Shown in pieces: positions 8,366 through 17,043 of a DNA stretch of 64,000 nucleotides. Numbering within the stretch: the stretch's first letter is position 1; every line of letters begins with the position of its first letter. The stretch covers positions 1 to 64,000 of the forward strand of contig NZ_JAUQWH010000016.1 of the NCBI RefSeq assembly GCF_030757795.1, written 5' to 3'. Origin of the DNA: Actinoplanes oryzae. Its GTDB lineage: Bacteria > Actinomycetota > Actinomycetes > Mycobacteriales > Micromonosporaceae. The position numbers and the translations under genes were made by a program. A model generated the notes under the pieces. The model saw only the letters and a program-made list of their open reading frames with translations, was not told the DNA's origin and ran no database searches.

Positions 8366-9133
8366 ATGGACACGACCCCGGACAGGCAGATTGCGGACCC
8401 GGCCGGCGCGCTCGGCGTACGACTGCGGGCCGGGCACGCCCTGCAGCAGTCCCCGCGGCGCGCCTATGCCCTGCTGCGCTCGGCGATCCGCGACGGCGGG
8501 GTGCCGGTGCTCGGGCGGCTGGCCGAGGATGCCCTGGTCAGGGACCTGGCGACCAGCCGTAACGCGGTGCGGCTGGCGCTGCACAAGCTGGGCCTGGACG
8601 GTCTGGTGGAGCGGCGGCCGAAGACCGGGACGGTGGTGGTGTCGAAGATCGGCCGGTATCCGATCTTCGAGTGTGCCGACCCGACCACCGGGGTCACGGT
8701 CAACCTGTCGCTGATCGAGACCCGGGACGTGCCGGCCACCGCCTACCTGGCGCAGCGGTTCGAGGACGAGGGGCTGGAGTCGCTGCGGATGTCGGAGTTC
8801 GTGCTGACCTCCGGCGACCGGACCGTCGGGATCTTCTCCCGGTACGGGCTGGTCGCCGCGCCCGCGCTGGAACAGGCCGCCCCCACGCTGCTGCCGGACG
8901 AGATCAGCTGGTACAGGCGCATCCACCGGGAGCCGCCCGGACCGATCGAGGTGACGATCGAGGCGGTCGGGGCGGACGAGCGCACCGCCCGGCTGCTCGG
9001 TGTCGAGGAAGGGCACCCGCTGCTCGTACGGGAAACGCTGTATCGCGATCGTCTCGAGCGCCCGGCCGAGCTGCACTACACGTTTCTCGACAGCCGGATG
9101 ACCTCGTTGCACGCCCGCAGCTCGGCAGGTTGA
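8366..9133 (+). CDS. GntR-family regulator with UTRA-type effector domain
   Basis: A 255-residue regulator with an N-terminal winged helix (LLRSAIRDGGVPVLGRLAED, then TSRNAVRLALHKLGLDGLVE) and a C-terminal effector domain of the HutC/UTRA type. The latter ends with the family's substrate-pocket pattern (LLGVEEGHPLLVRETLY). ATG 8366 is preferred because a purine-rich GAGGTGGTGGGG lies just before it. It stands immediately upstream of an ABC-transporter/monooxygenase operon with a 15-bp palindrome between them. It most likely senses the compound imported by that operon and represses the operon in its absence. Confidence 0.87.
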   Translation: MDTTPDRQIADPAGALGVRLRAGHALQQSPRRAYALLRSAIRDGGVPVLGRLAEDALVRDLATSRNAVRLALHKLGLDGLVERRPKTGTVVVSKIGRYPIFECADPTTGVTVNLSLIETRDVPATAYLAQRFEDEGLESLRMSEFVLTSGDRTVGIFSRYGLVAAPALEQAAPTLLPDEISWYRRIHREPPGPIEVTIEAVGADERTARLLGVEEGHPLLVRETLYRDRLERPAELHYTFLDSRMTSLHARSSAG

Positions 9134-9136
9134 CCT

Positions 9137-9151
9137 TCAAAGCGTCTTTGA
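9137..9151. promoter_or_regulatory. 15-bp perfect palindrome, candidate GntR operator
   Basis: TCAAAG-CGT-CTTTGA, arms perfectly complementary, 4 bp after the GntR stop and 138 bp before the transporter start. The block also contains TTGACCT twice, 19 bp apart (9130-9136 and 9149-9155). The position suits autorepression-linked control of the downstream operon. Confidence 0.45.
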
Positions 9152-9289
9152 CCTGGGGAAACTTCCGTCGGGAGACGGCGCAATGGCCGGGAAACCGCGG
9201 AGCAACGCCGGGGTTCACGGGGCGCTCCTAGCGTGCACGGCAGGCGGGCGGTCGTACTCACCGCCACCCGTGTCACGTGGAGGTCAGCA

Positions 9290-10402
9290 ATGTCCCGACG
9301 CCATAGATTGTTCACCCTCGTCGCGGGTCTCACCGCGCTCACGCTCGCCCTGAGCGCCTGCGGCGACGACCAGGAAAGTGCCGCGGCGCAGGCCGGGGCC
9401 GGCTGCGCGAGCATGACGCCCGCACATCTGCTCCTGCAGACGGCCGATCTCGACGTCTCGTACATCCCCTACGGCATTCTCGCCAAGGAGCTCGGCTACT
9501 TCGCCGAGGAGTGCGTCGACATGACGATCGACGTCACCGCCGACGCCACGGTGCAGTCGCTGCTCAACAAGAAGACCGACTTCGGGATGTCGGCGCCCGA
9601 CGTGGCGCTGACCGCGGGCGGCGACAAGCCGCTGGCCGCGCGCATGGTCTACAACATCATCCCGGAGCTCAACATCTATCTGGCGGTGCTGCCGGACTCG
9701 CCGATCCAGTCGGTCGGCGACCTCAAGGGCGCGAAGATCGGCCTGTCCAACAGCAGCCCGTTCTACGACGCGTTCCTCCGCGAATCGCTGCAGCCCGCCG
9801 GGCTCACGCTCGACGACGTCCAGCTGGTGACGACCGGGTACGGCTCGACGCCCGTGAACGCGCTGAAGTCCGGCGAGGTCGACGCGGTCCTCTACTGGCC
9901 GGGCATGTACACCGCCTGGCAGAACACGGGGCTGCAGACCCGGCTGCTGGCGGGGCAGGACTGGAGTCACAGCTACGACGGTCTCGGCCTGATGGCGCGC
10001 AACGACACCATCGAGCAGCAGCCGGAGCTCGTCGAGTCGGTGTCCCGCGCGATCTCCCGCTCGACGGTGTACCTCAAGAAGTACCCCGAGAGCGCGGTGA
10101 AGATCTTCTGGGCGGCCTATCCCGAGCGGGCCCCGCTGCCGGGCACCGACGAGGACGACGCGCTGAAGAAGGACCTCGCCGTCCTGCAGTCCACGCTCGG
10201 CTCGATGCACGTGGCCGAGCACCCCGACGACTACACCTGGGGCATCCAGACCACCGAGCGCTGGGCGGGTCAGATCGCGTACGACCAGCGCAACGGCATC
10301 GTCGACAAGGCGTTGAAGCTCGATCCGGCCGACTACTTCACCGCCCAGTTCATCGAGGCCGCCAACGACTTCGACCCGGCCGCGATCAAGGAGCAGTCGT
10401 GA
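9290..10402 (+). CDS. ABC transporter substrate-binding lipoprotein (SsuA/NMT1-like)
   Basis: A 370-residue exported lipoprotein: basic N terminus, hydrophobic stretch and lipobox LALSAC with the acylated cysteine near residue 24. The mature part follows the SsuA/TauA/NMT1 pattern (DVSYIPYGILAKELGYF, KTDFGMSAPDVALT, GAKIGLSNSSP). This family binds sulfonates, taurine, nitrate or thiamine precursors. ATG 9290 follows GTGGAGGTCAGCA; an upstream GTG at 9233 would spoil the signal peptide. The stop overlaps the ATPase start by 4 bp. With the permease it forms a complete importer. The following flavin monooxygenase suggests an organosulfur or heterocyclic substrate, but the ligand cannot be read from the sequence. 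Confidence 0.9.
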   Translation: MSRRHRLFTLVAGLTALTLALSACGDDQESAAAQAGAGCASMTPAHLLLQTADLDVSYIPYGILAKELGYFAEECVDMTIDVTADATVQSLLNKKTDFGMSAPDVALTAGGDKPLAARMVYNIIPELNIYLAVLPDSPIQSVGDLKGAKIGLSNSSPFYDAFLRESLQPAGLTLDDVQLVTTGYGSTPVNALKSGEVDAVLYWPGMYTAWQNTGLQTRLLAGQDWSHSYDGLGLMARNDTIEQQPELVESVSRAISRSTVYLKKYPESAVKIFWAAYPERAPLPGTDEDDALKKDLAVLQSTLGSMHVAEHPDDYTWGIQTTERWAGQIAYDQRNGIVDKALKLDPADYFTAQFIEAANDFDPAAIKEQS

Positions 10403-11178
10403 GTGCCCCGGCGATGACGCACACGGCCGACATCCGCATCGACGACGTCGCCATGCGCTTCACCACGCGCGACGGCGAGGGCATCCAGGCCCTGGACCGG
10501 ACGTCCCTGACCATTCCGGCCGGCCAGTTCGTCTCCGTGCTCGGCCCCAGCGGCTGCGGGAAGTCCACGCTGCTGCGGATCGTCGCCGGGCTGGCCGCAC
10601 CGAGCGGCGGGAGCGTGTTGATCGGCGACGAGCAGGTCCGCGGCCCGAGCCGCCAGGTCGGGATGGCCTTCCAGGCCCCGGTCCTGCTGCCCTGGTACAC
10701 CGTCGCGCAGAACATCGCCCTGCCGGGCAAGCTCGGCAAGGACAGGCGCGGGGACGCCGCCGGCCGGGTCGGCGAGCTGCTCGACATGGTCAAGCTCACC
10801 GGCCTGGGCGACAAATATCCGCGGGAGCTGTCCGGCGGCATGCGCCAGCGGGTGGCGATCGCCCGCGCGCTGATCACCGGCCCGTCGGTGATCCTCATGG
10901 ACGAGCCGTTCGGGGCGCTCGACGCGCTCACCCGCGAGCACCTGCACGACGAGCTGCTGGCGATCTGGCAGCAGTCCGGCGCCACCGTCCTGTTCGTCAC
11001 CCACGACATCACCGAGGCGGTCTACCTGTCCGACCGGGTGCTGGTGATGTCGCCGCGGCCCGGGCGCGTCGTGGCGGACATCGGCATCGACCTGCCCCGG
11101 CCCCGCGGCGAGCACACCCGCAAGGCCGCCGCGTACGCCGACCTGGCCGCCGAATTGCGCCGGCACATCGCTCACTGA
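10399..11178 (+). CDS. ABC transporter ATPase (SsuB/TauB type)
   Basis: A 259-residue nucleotide-binding subunit with Walker A GPSGCGKST (~50), Q-loop MAFQAPVLLPW, signature [15 protein letters not shown] and Walker B VILMDEPFGALDALT, followed by the switch histidine FVTHD. The GTG start overlaps the upstream stop (GTGA). Together with the lipoprotein before it and the permease after it, this is the energising subunit of a nitrate/sulfonate-class importer at the inner face of the membrane. Confidence 0.93.
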   Translation: MSAPAMTHTADIRIDDVAMRFTTRDGEGIQALDRTSLTIPAGQFVSVLGPSGCGKSTLLRIVAGLAAPSGGSVLIGDEQVRGPSRQVGMAFQAPVLLPWYTVAQNIALPGKLGKDRRGDAAGRVGELLDMVKLTGLGDKYPRELSGGMRQRVAIARALITGPSVILMDEPFGALDALTREHLHDELLAIWQQSGATVLFVTHDITEAVYLSDRVLVMSPRPGRVVADIGIDLPRPRGEHTRKAAAYADLAAELRRHIAH

Positions 11179-11200
11179 GCCCCGACCGCGAGGAGTTCCC

Positions 11201-12034
11201 ATGAACGAGCAGGTGCTGGACCGGCCGGTCCTGCAACCGGTCACCGTGGCGCCCCGGCCCCGGAGCAGCGTGCTGCGCCTGGCGCGGCGCACCGCGGTCC
11301 TGGCCGGTCACATCGTCTTCACCCTGGCCCTCTGGCAGGCCGTGGTCTGGGTGTTCCGGATCGATCCGCTGGTCGTGCCGGGCCCGTTCGCCGTGCTCGA
11401 GGCGCTCGCGGACCTGCTGCGGTCGTCCGTGGTCTACGAGGCGACCTGGGTGACGTTCCAGGAGGCCATGTTCGGCTTCGCGATCGGCGCCGCGGTCGGG
11501 ATCGTGCTGGCCGTGGTGCTGGCCGAGTCGGACGTGCTGTACCGCCTCGTCAACCCGTACATCGTGGCCTTTCAAGCCCTGCCCAAGGTGGCCCTCACGC
11601 CGCTGTTCATCGTGTGGTTCGGCTTCGGCATCTGGTCGAAGGTGGTGCTGATCACGACGTTCGTCTTCTTCCCGGTGATGGTGAACATGTACACGGGCCT
11701 GCGCTCGTGCACCCCCGAGGAGGAGGAGCTGATGCGGGTCAGCCACGCCACCCGCTGGCAGCGGCTGCGGCACCTGCGCCTCTACAAGTCGCTGCCCTAC
11801 CTGTTCGCCGCCTTCGAGGCCAGCTTCGTGCTCTGCCTGACCGGCGCCGTCTTCGCCGAGCTGCTCGGCTCCGGCACCAGCGTCGGCCTGGGCACCCTGG
11901 TCCAGCTGTTCACCGCCCGCCTGGCGATGCCCGGGCTGTTCGCGGTCATCGCCCTGCTCGGCCTCTTCGGGGTCCTGCTCGACATCGCCGTGAAGGCCGC
12001 CGCCCGGGTGTTCCTCGCCTGGAACCGGCCCTGA
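11201..12034 (+). CDS. ABC transporter permease (SsuC/TauC type)
   Basis: A 277-residue membrane subunit with about six transmembrane helices and the BPD_transp_1 coupling-loop region (EEEELMRVSHATRWQRLRHL) that docks on the ATPase. It starts at ATG 11201 behind GAGGAG, 22 bp after the ATPase gene. Its helices include VGIVLAVVLAES and ALPKVALTPLFIVWFGFG, as in the aliphatic-sulfonate permease family. It would form the channel of the importer encoded at 9290-12034. Confidence 0.92.
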   Translation: MNEQVLDRPVLQPVTVAPRPRSSVLRLARRTAVLAGHIVFTLALWQAVVWVFRIDPLVVPGPFAVLEALADLLRSSVVYEATWVTFQEAMFGFAIGAAVGIVLAVVLAESDVLYRLVNPYIVAFQALPKVALTPLFIVWFGFGIWSKVVLITTFVFFPVMVNMYTGLRSCTPEEEELMRVSHATRWQRLRHLRLYKSLPYLFAAFEASFVLCLTGAVFAELLGSGTSVGLGTLVQLFTARLAMPGLFAVIALLGLFGVLLDIAVKAAARVFLAWNRP

Positions 12035-12057
12035 GTTCCACCGCACAAGGAGAAGCC

Positions 12058-13392
12058 ATGTCGAAAATGCACCTGATCTGCGATCTCTCGCTCATCCACA
12101 CCAACGCCAAGTGGCGCTACCCCGGATCGTGGACCAACTACGCGATGTACGGCGACCCCGCCCTCTACCTGGACATCGCCCGCATCCTGGAGCGCGGCAA
12201 GTTCGACGGCGCCTTCTTCGCCGACGTGGCCGGCACCCCGATGGTCAACGGCAGCATGACCGACACCGTCGAGCTCGGCGTCGCCTGGCCCCGGCACGAC
12301 CCGATCCCCATGGTCGCCGCCATGTCCACAGTCACCGAGCGGCTGGGCTTCGTCACCACCGCCTCGATGACCTACAACCACCCCTTCCACATGGCCCGGA
12401 TGATGGCCAGCCTCGACCACGTCACCCGCGGCCGGGTCGCGTTCAACGCCGTGGTCAGCGGGTTCCCGCAGGAGGCCCAGAACTACGGCTACGACACGAC
12501 GCCGGACCATGAGTGGCGCTACAACCGGGCCGAGGAGTTCCAGCTGGTCCTGCGCAAGCTGTTCGACTCGGTGGAGCCGGACGCGATGATCTGGGACCGG
12601 GCGACCGGCCGGGTGGCGGACGCCGCCAAGGTGCACCGGATCGACCACGTCGGCGAGCACTTCAAGGTGATGGGCCCGCTGCCCACGGCTCCCTGCCCGC
12701 AGGGCCGGCCGATGCAGGTGATGGCCGGGCAGTCCGGGGCGGGCATGCGCCTCGCCGCCCGCTACGCCGATCTGCAGTTCGCCCAGGGCCCGACGCTGGA
12801 GCTGAAGGCCAAGCACCGCAAGCGCCTCGACGAGGCGTGCGCGGCCGAGGGCCGGGACCCGCGGGAGGTCGGCATCCTCTGGGCCGGACAGTTCGACGTG
12901 GTCTCCGGCCCCGCCGAGGCGGACGAGAACCGCCGCAAGTACCTGGAGCAGCACACGCCGCGGCTGCTGCACGTCTTCCTGAGCCAGTGGTGGGGCCTGG
13001 ACGGCTATCCGCTCGACCCGGACGCCTACGTGCACCAGACCATCGAGGAGATCCGCGCCGCGGGTGTCGCGCCGAACTGGGGTTACCTGGACATCGCCAT
13101 GTCCATCACGACGGCGACGACCACCATCCAGGAGTACGCCCAGCAGTGGCTGGAGAGCCTCGCCGAGCTGGTGGGCACCCCCGAGCAGCTGGCCGACGAC
13201 ATGGAGGAGTCGTTCCACGCCGGCGGCGGGATCGGCGGCTTCATGATCGCCCCGCGGTCCGGCGTCCCGGCCGGCATCGCCCGGTTCGTCGACGAGGTCG
13301 TCCCGGTCCTGCAGCACCGCGGCCTCTTCCGCACCGAGTACGAGGGCCGCACCATGCGCGAGAACCTGCTCAGCGATCGACCCGGAGCTTGA
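12058..13392 (+). CDS. Luciferase-like FMN-dependent monooxygenase (NtaA/SnaA/DszA group)
   Basis: A 444-residue TIM-barrel monooxygenase of the bacterial luciferase superfamily, in the subgroup of nitrilotriacetate monooxygenase, pristinamycin IIA synthase and DszA. Recognisable parts are the N-terminal ARILERGKFDGAFFAD, the central TTASMTYNHPFHMARM and SLDHVTRGRVAFNAV. These enzymes use reduced FMN delivered by a separate reductase; a suitable one lies three genes downstream (15526-16032). ATG 12058 follows an AAGGAGAAGCC ribosome site. In this operon it probably opens or desulfonates the imported compound. The substrate is unknown. Confidence 0.9.
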   Translation: MSKMHLICDLSLIHTNAKWRYPGSWTNYAMYGDPALYLDIARILERGKFDGAFFADVAGTPMVNGSMTDTVELGVAWPRHDPIPMVAAMSTVTERLGFVTTASMTYNHPFHMARMMASLDHVTRGRVAFNAVVSGFPQEAQNYGYDTTPDHEWRYNRAEEFQLVLRKLFDSVEPDAMIWDRATGRVADAAKVHRIDHVGEHFKVMGPLPTAPCPQGRPMQVMAGQSGAGMRLAARYADLQFAQGPTLELKAKHRKRLDEACAAEGRDPREVGILWAGQFDVVSGPAEADENRRKYLEQHTPRLLHVFLSQWWGLDGYPLDPDAYVHQTIEEIRAAGVAPNWGYLDIAMSITTATTTIQEYAQQWLESLAELVGTPEQLADDMEESFHAGGGIGGFMIAPRSGVPAGIARFVDEVVPVLQHRGLFRTEYEGRTMRENLLSDRPGA

Positions 13393-14798
13393 GGTCGCGC
13401 ACCGCCATGGCGGCGCTCCTGCTGCCGATGTTCTTCGCCATGGCCTCCAACACAATGGTGCTGACCGGCCTCCCGCAGATCATGGCCGACCTGCACGGCA
13501 CCCAGACCCAGTACTCCTGGATCGTCACCACCTCCCTGCTCGTCCTCACCGTCGCCACCCCGGTCTGGGGCCGGCTGGCCGACCGCGCCGACCGCCGGGC
13601 TCTGCTGCGCAACGCCTGCCTGATCTACGCCGCCGGCTCGACCGCCGCCGGCCTGGCCCCGGACCCGTGGGTCATCGTCGCCTGCCGGGTGCTCATCGGG
13701 ATCGGCGCCGGTGGCATCGTCACCCTCACCCAGCTGGTCGGCACCAGCCTCACCGACGAGGTCGAACGGCCCCGCTTCTTCGGCTCGCTCGGCGCCGTCA
13801 TGGCCGTGGCCACGGTGGTGGCCCCGGCCCTGGGCGGCCTGGTCGTCAACCTCGGCGGCTGGCGCTGGACCTTCTGGGCCACCGTCCCGCTGGCGGTCCT
13901 CGCCGTCGCCCTGATCCAGGCCGGCATCCCGCCGGCACCGGCCGCGGCCGGCACTGGAGCACCGTTCGACCTGGCCGGTACCGTGCTGGTCGTCGTCACC
14001 GCGCTGCTGGCGATGGTCTGGATCACGGTGATCGGCCCGCAGCCGGGCTGGGCCTCGGCGCCGTCGCTGACCGTCCTGGTCGTGCTGGCCGCCCTGACCG
14101 CCCTGGCGGTGATCCTGGCGCGGCGGGCGCCGGCTCCGCTCGTACCCCCGCATCTGCTGGCGAACGCCCAGCTGGTGAAGGTGCTCGTCGCCTCGGCGGC
14201 CGTCGGGGTGGTGACCTTCGCGACCTCGGTCTACCTGTCGTTGTACCTGCAGAGCGCCCGGGACTACAGCGCGGGCACGTCGGGGCTGCTGCTCGTACCG
14301 ATGGCCGTCACCACCCTGGCCGGGTCTCTCGCGGCGGGGCGCGTCATCTCGGCGACCCGCCGCGACAAGCAGGTCCTGCTGGCCGGCTCGGCCGCGACCC
14401 TCCTGGGGCTGATCCCGCTCTGCCTGCTCGGGACCGCCACCAGCGCCGCCGTTGTCGCGGCGGCGGGAGCCCTCATCGGGCTGGGCCTGGGCTGCACGAG
14501 CCAGCAGCTCGTGGTCACCGCGCAACGGCACCTCGCCGCGGCGGACATCGGCGTCGGCTCGTCCCTGGTCCTGTTCGTCCGCAGCCTCGCCACGGTCCTG
14601 TGCCTGTCGGCGTTCGGTGTCGTGGTCGCCGCGGCCCTGCCCGGGCACGACGCCCTGACCGGCTACACCACGGGCATCCGGTACGTCTTCCAGGTGACCG
14701 GGGTCATCGCGGTGGCCGGGACGATCGCCCTGCTCTCCCTGCGCGCACCGGTGCGCCCCACGACCCCGGAGGAGATCGCATGTCCGACACCCCGCTGA
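13389..14798 (+). CDS. MFS transporter (DHA2/EmrB-like)
   Basis: A hydrophobic protein of about 469 residues with the drug:H+ antiporter motif GRLADRADRRALL after the second helix and roughly 14 transmembrane segments. Its length and the GTSLTDEVERPRFFGSLGAV loop suit the DHA2/EmrB branch. The start is either TTG 13389, overlapping the upstream stop as TTGA, or ATG 13407. The 3' end overlaps the SDR start by 19 bp, so the gene is firmly in the operon. It may export a breakdown product or the toxic substrate itself. Confidence 0.88.
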   Translation: MRSRTAMAALLLPMFFAMASNTMVLTGLPQIMADLHGTQTQYSWIVTTSLLVLTVATPVWGRLADRADRRALLRNACLIYAAGSTAAGLAPDPWVIVACRVLIGIGAGGIVTLTQLVGTSLTDEVERPRFFGSLGAVMAVATVVAPALGGLVVNLGGWRWTFWATVPLAVLAVALIQAGIPPAPAAAGTGAPFDLAGTVLVVVTALLAMVWITVIGPQPGWASAPSLTVLVVLAALTALAVILARRAPAPLVPPHLLANAQLVKVLVASAAVGVVTFATSVYLSLYLQSARDYSAGTSGLLLVPMAVTTLAGSLAAGRVISATRRDKQVLLAGSAATLLGLIPLCLLGTATSAAVVAAAGALIGLGLGCTSQQLVVTAQRHLAAADIGVGSSLVLFVRSLATVLCLSAFGVVVAAALPGHDALTGYTTGIRYVFQVTGVIAVAGTIALLSLRAPVRPTTPEEIACPTPR

Positions 14799-15529
14799 CC
14801 GGCGTCCGCGCCGTCGTCACCGGTGCCGCCCGCGGCCTGGGCCGGGCGATGAGCCTCGCCCTGGCCGGTGCCGGCGCCGAGGTCGTCGCCACCGATGTGG
14901 ACGGCGACGCCCTGACCGAGACCGTCGAGCTGGGCCGGGCCGCCCCCGGCACCGTACGCGGCATGGTCCTCGACATCACCGCCGAGGCCGCCGTGGAGTC
15001 CCTCGCCACCCGCCTGTGGCGCGAGCACGGCGGCGTCGACGTGCTCTTCGCCAACGCCGGCATCGTCCTGGTGCGGCCGTCCCTGGAGACGACGCCGGCG
15101 GACCTGCGGCGGGTGCTGGACGTCAACGTCGTCGGCACCTTCGTCACCGCCCGCAGCTTCGGGGCCCGGATGCTGCGGCAGGGTCACGGCCGGATCGTGC
15201 TCACCGCCTCCCAGGCGGGCCAGCGCGGCACCCCGGAGTGGCTGGCCTACTGCGCCAGCAAGGCCGCCCTCATCAGCATGACCCAGACGCTGTCCTCGGA
15301 ATGGGGTCCGGCGGTCACCGTCAACGCCATCGCGCCCGGGGCCTTCGTCACCGACCTCAACCGGCACCTGATGGCCGAACCGGGCTACCTGGAACGCCTG
15401 CGGGCCGGCACCGCCCTCGGCCGGGTGGGCCACCCCGACGACATCGGGCCCCTCGCCGTCTTCCTGGCCGGCCCCGGCGCCGCGCTGATGACCGGCGGCG
15501 TCGTCAACATCGACGGAGGAGTGAGATGA
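14780..15529 (+). CDS. Short-chain dehydrogenase/reductase
   Basis: A 249-residue classical SDR. It has the Rossmann glycine motif TGAARGLGRA (~residues 14-23), NAG (~91), the catalytic serine in LTASQ, YCASK (Tyr-Lys pair, ~154-158) and a C-terminal MTGGVVNIDGG. Such enzymes oxidise or reduce an alcohol/ketone with NAD(P)H. It starts at ATG 14780 behind GGAGGAG and its stop overlaps the reductase start (ATGA). It probably processes the product of the luciferase-like monooxygenase. Confidence 0.92.
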   Translation: MSDTPLTGVRAVVTGAARGLGRAMSLALAGAGAEVVATDVDGDALTETVELGRAAPGTVRGMVLDITAEAAVESLATRLWREHGGVDVLFANAGIVLVRPSLETTPADLRRVLDVNVVGTFVTARSFGARMLRQGHGRIVLTASQAGQRGTPEWLAYCASKAALISMTQTLSSEWGPAVTVNAIAPGAFVTDLNRHLMAEPGYLERLRAGTALGRVGHPDDIGPLAVFLAGPGAALMTGGVVNIDGGVR

Positions 15530-16032
15530 CCACGGTGCACGACGGCCGCATGGACCCGGCGGCCGTACGGGAGGCCTTCGCCTGCTTCCCCTCGGGCGTC
15601 GTCGCCCTCGCCGCGGAGGTCGACGGCGTCCCCGAGGTGATGGTCGCCTCCTCGTTCGCCACCGGCATCTCCCTCGAGCCGCCGCTGGTCGCCTTCGCCG
15701 CGCAACGCACCTCGGCCACCTGGCCGCGGCTGGCCCGGGCGACCCGGATCGGCATCTCGGTGCTGGGCGACGCCCACAGCACCACCTGCCGGCAACTGGC
15801 CGCCCGGGACCGGGCCCGGCGCTTCGACGGCGTGGCCCACACCCGCCTGGCTAGCGGCGCCGTCGTCCTGCACGACGCCGCCGCGACCCTGGAATGCACC
15901 GTCCACCGCATCGTGCCGGCGGGCGACCACGACCTCGTCCTGCTGGAGCCGATCGCGCTCGGCACCGACCGGTCCGTGCTGCCGCTGATCTTCCATCACT
16001 CGGCCCTGCGATCCCTCCCCCCGAAGGAATAG
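15526..16032 (+). CDS. Flavin reductase (HpaC-like), copy 1
   Basis: A 168-residue flavin reductase domain protein. The family core is visible: FPSGVVALAA near the N terminus, VASSFATGISLEPPLVAF for flavin binding, then TWPRLARATRIGISVLG. It would supply reduced FMN/FAD to the monooxygenase at 12058. It is a clear paralogue of the protein at 58362-58862 (shared FPSGVVALAA, SATWPRL and RIGIS blocks). It is the last gene of the left operon. Confidence 0.92.
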   Translation: MTTVHDGRMDPAAVREAFACFPSGVVALAAEVDGVPEVMVASSFATGISLEPPLVAFAAQRTSATWPRLARATRIGISVLGDAHSTTCRQLAARDRARRFDGVAHTRLASGAVVLHDAAATLECTVHRIVPAGDHDLVLLEPIALGTDRSVLPLIFHHSALRSLPPKE

Positions 16033-16134
16033 CCGAGCCGGCCGCGGCAGCGCTTCAACTCACCCGGCCCTTCTTCCGCTGTCAGCAGCACGCCTCGAGG
16101 ACAAGACGCAGGTCCGGAAGCAGGATCGGCCGGC

Positions 16135-16950
16135 TCATCCATCGCCGTCCAGAAAGAAATTCTCGAGCAGAGTGGTGAACTCGGCAGGCTTGTCCAGGTG
16201 GACGACATGGGTGGCGTCGATCTTTCGGTACGTGCCGTTGCGCAGCAGAGACATCGCGCGGTCGGCCTCCTGCTGGCTCATCGCGCCGTCGAGTGTGCCG
16301 TCGGCCAGGGTCGTGACGTGGGCGTGCAGGAGCAGGGCGGGGCAGGCGATTCTTTCCAGCGTCTCGGCGTGGTCGAAGCCCTCGTTCCAGGAACCGTCGT
16401 AGAAGGCGGCACCGAAGCGGGGGTCGTAGGAGTCCATGCCCCGGATGAATTGGCGGACAGTGTCGTTGCGCAGCAGGCCGATCTCGACCGGGGCGCCCGG
16501 GTGAGCCCGGCGGTAGGACTTGATCGCCTGGGTGAGGGCGAAGGCGGAGCCCCTGCCGACATTCCTGTCGAAGAACGGCTTGCTGCTCTCGATCCAGTAG
16601 AGCAGGAAGTCGTCCACGCCTTCCCGCGCGCCCGCGTCACTGGTCCGGAACGAGCGGTAGGCGATGGTCTGCTGGATGCGGGGCTGTTCGGCGGAGAACA
16701 GCGGCGGATCCTCGAGCAGGACGGCCCGGACCGATGCGGGGCGATTCGCGGCCAGCCAGGCGGTGAGCAGGCCGCCCGAGGAGTTGCCGGTGACGTACGC
16801 CGGCGCTCTGATCACCTGCTGGATGAAGTCGCCCAGGTCCGCGCCGATCCGGTTCGCGGTCATCGGATATCCCGCGGGAACGGTGGTGGCGCCGTGGCCG
16901 GGATAGTCGACGTCGAAGACGTGGAACCGCCCGGCCAGTCCGGCAAGCAC
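16135..16950 (-). CDS. Alpha/beta hydrolase lacking its N-terminal segment
   Basis: The 271-residue frame begins at GTG 16950 with LAGLAGRFHVFDVDYPGHG, the second-strand region of an alpha/beta hydrolase. The first strand and the HG-type oxyanion motif, about 40-50 residues, are missing. In-frame sequence upstream (to a stop near 17047) reads EDAAEHDV just before this point but has no HG motif or other start. The rest looks intact: nucleophile elbow GNSSGG (~residue 57), and the C-terminal histidine in DATHVVHLDKP. Either the 5' end was lost and this is a pseudogene, or a shortened protein is made. Confidence 0.7.
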   Translation of the reverse strand: MLAGLAGRFHVFDVDYPGHGATTVPAGYPMTANRIGADLGDFIQQVIRAPAYVTGNSSGGLLTAWLAANRPASVRAVLLEDPPLFSAEQPRIQQTIAYRSFRTSDAGAREGVDDFLLYWIESSKPFFDRNVGRGSAFALTQAIKSYRRAHPGAPVEIGLLRNDTVRQFIRGMDSYDPRFGAAFYDGSWNEGFDHAETLERIACPALLLHAHVTTLADGTLDGAMSQQEADRAMSLLRNGTYRKIDATHVVHLDKPAEFTTLLENFFLDGDG

Positions 16951-17043
16951 ATCATGCTCCGCGGCATCCTCGACCGGGCCGTCGCCGCCGCCTCGCTGCC
17001 GGCCCAGGCTTCCCTCGGCCTCAGACGCGCGGCGCCGGTACGG

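Noticed and set aside
8083-8562. A 159-codon frame overlapping the start of the GntR gene
   Set aside because: Runs out of frame into a well-defined regulator gene and shows no domain.
13083-14648. A 521-codon minus-strand frame opposite the MFS gene
   Set aside because: Shadow of a membrane protein gene; Gly/Arg/Asp/Gln repeats only, no start signal.
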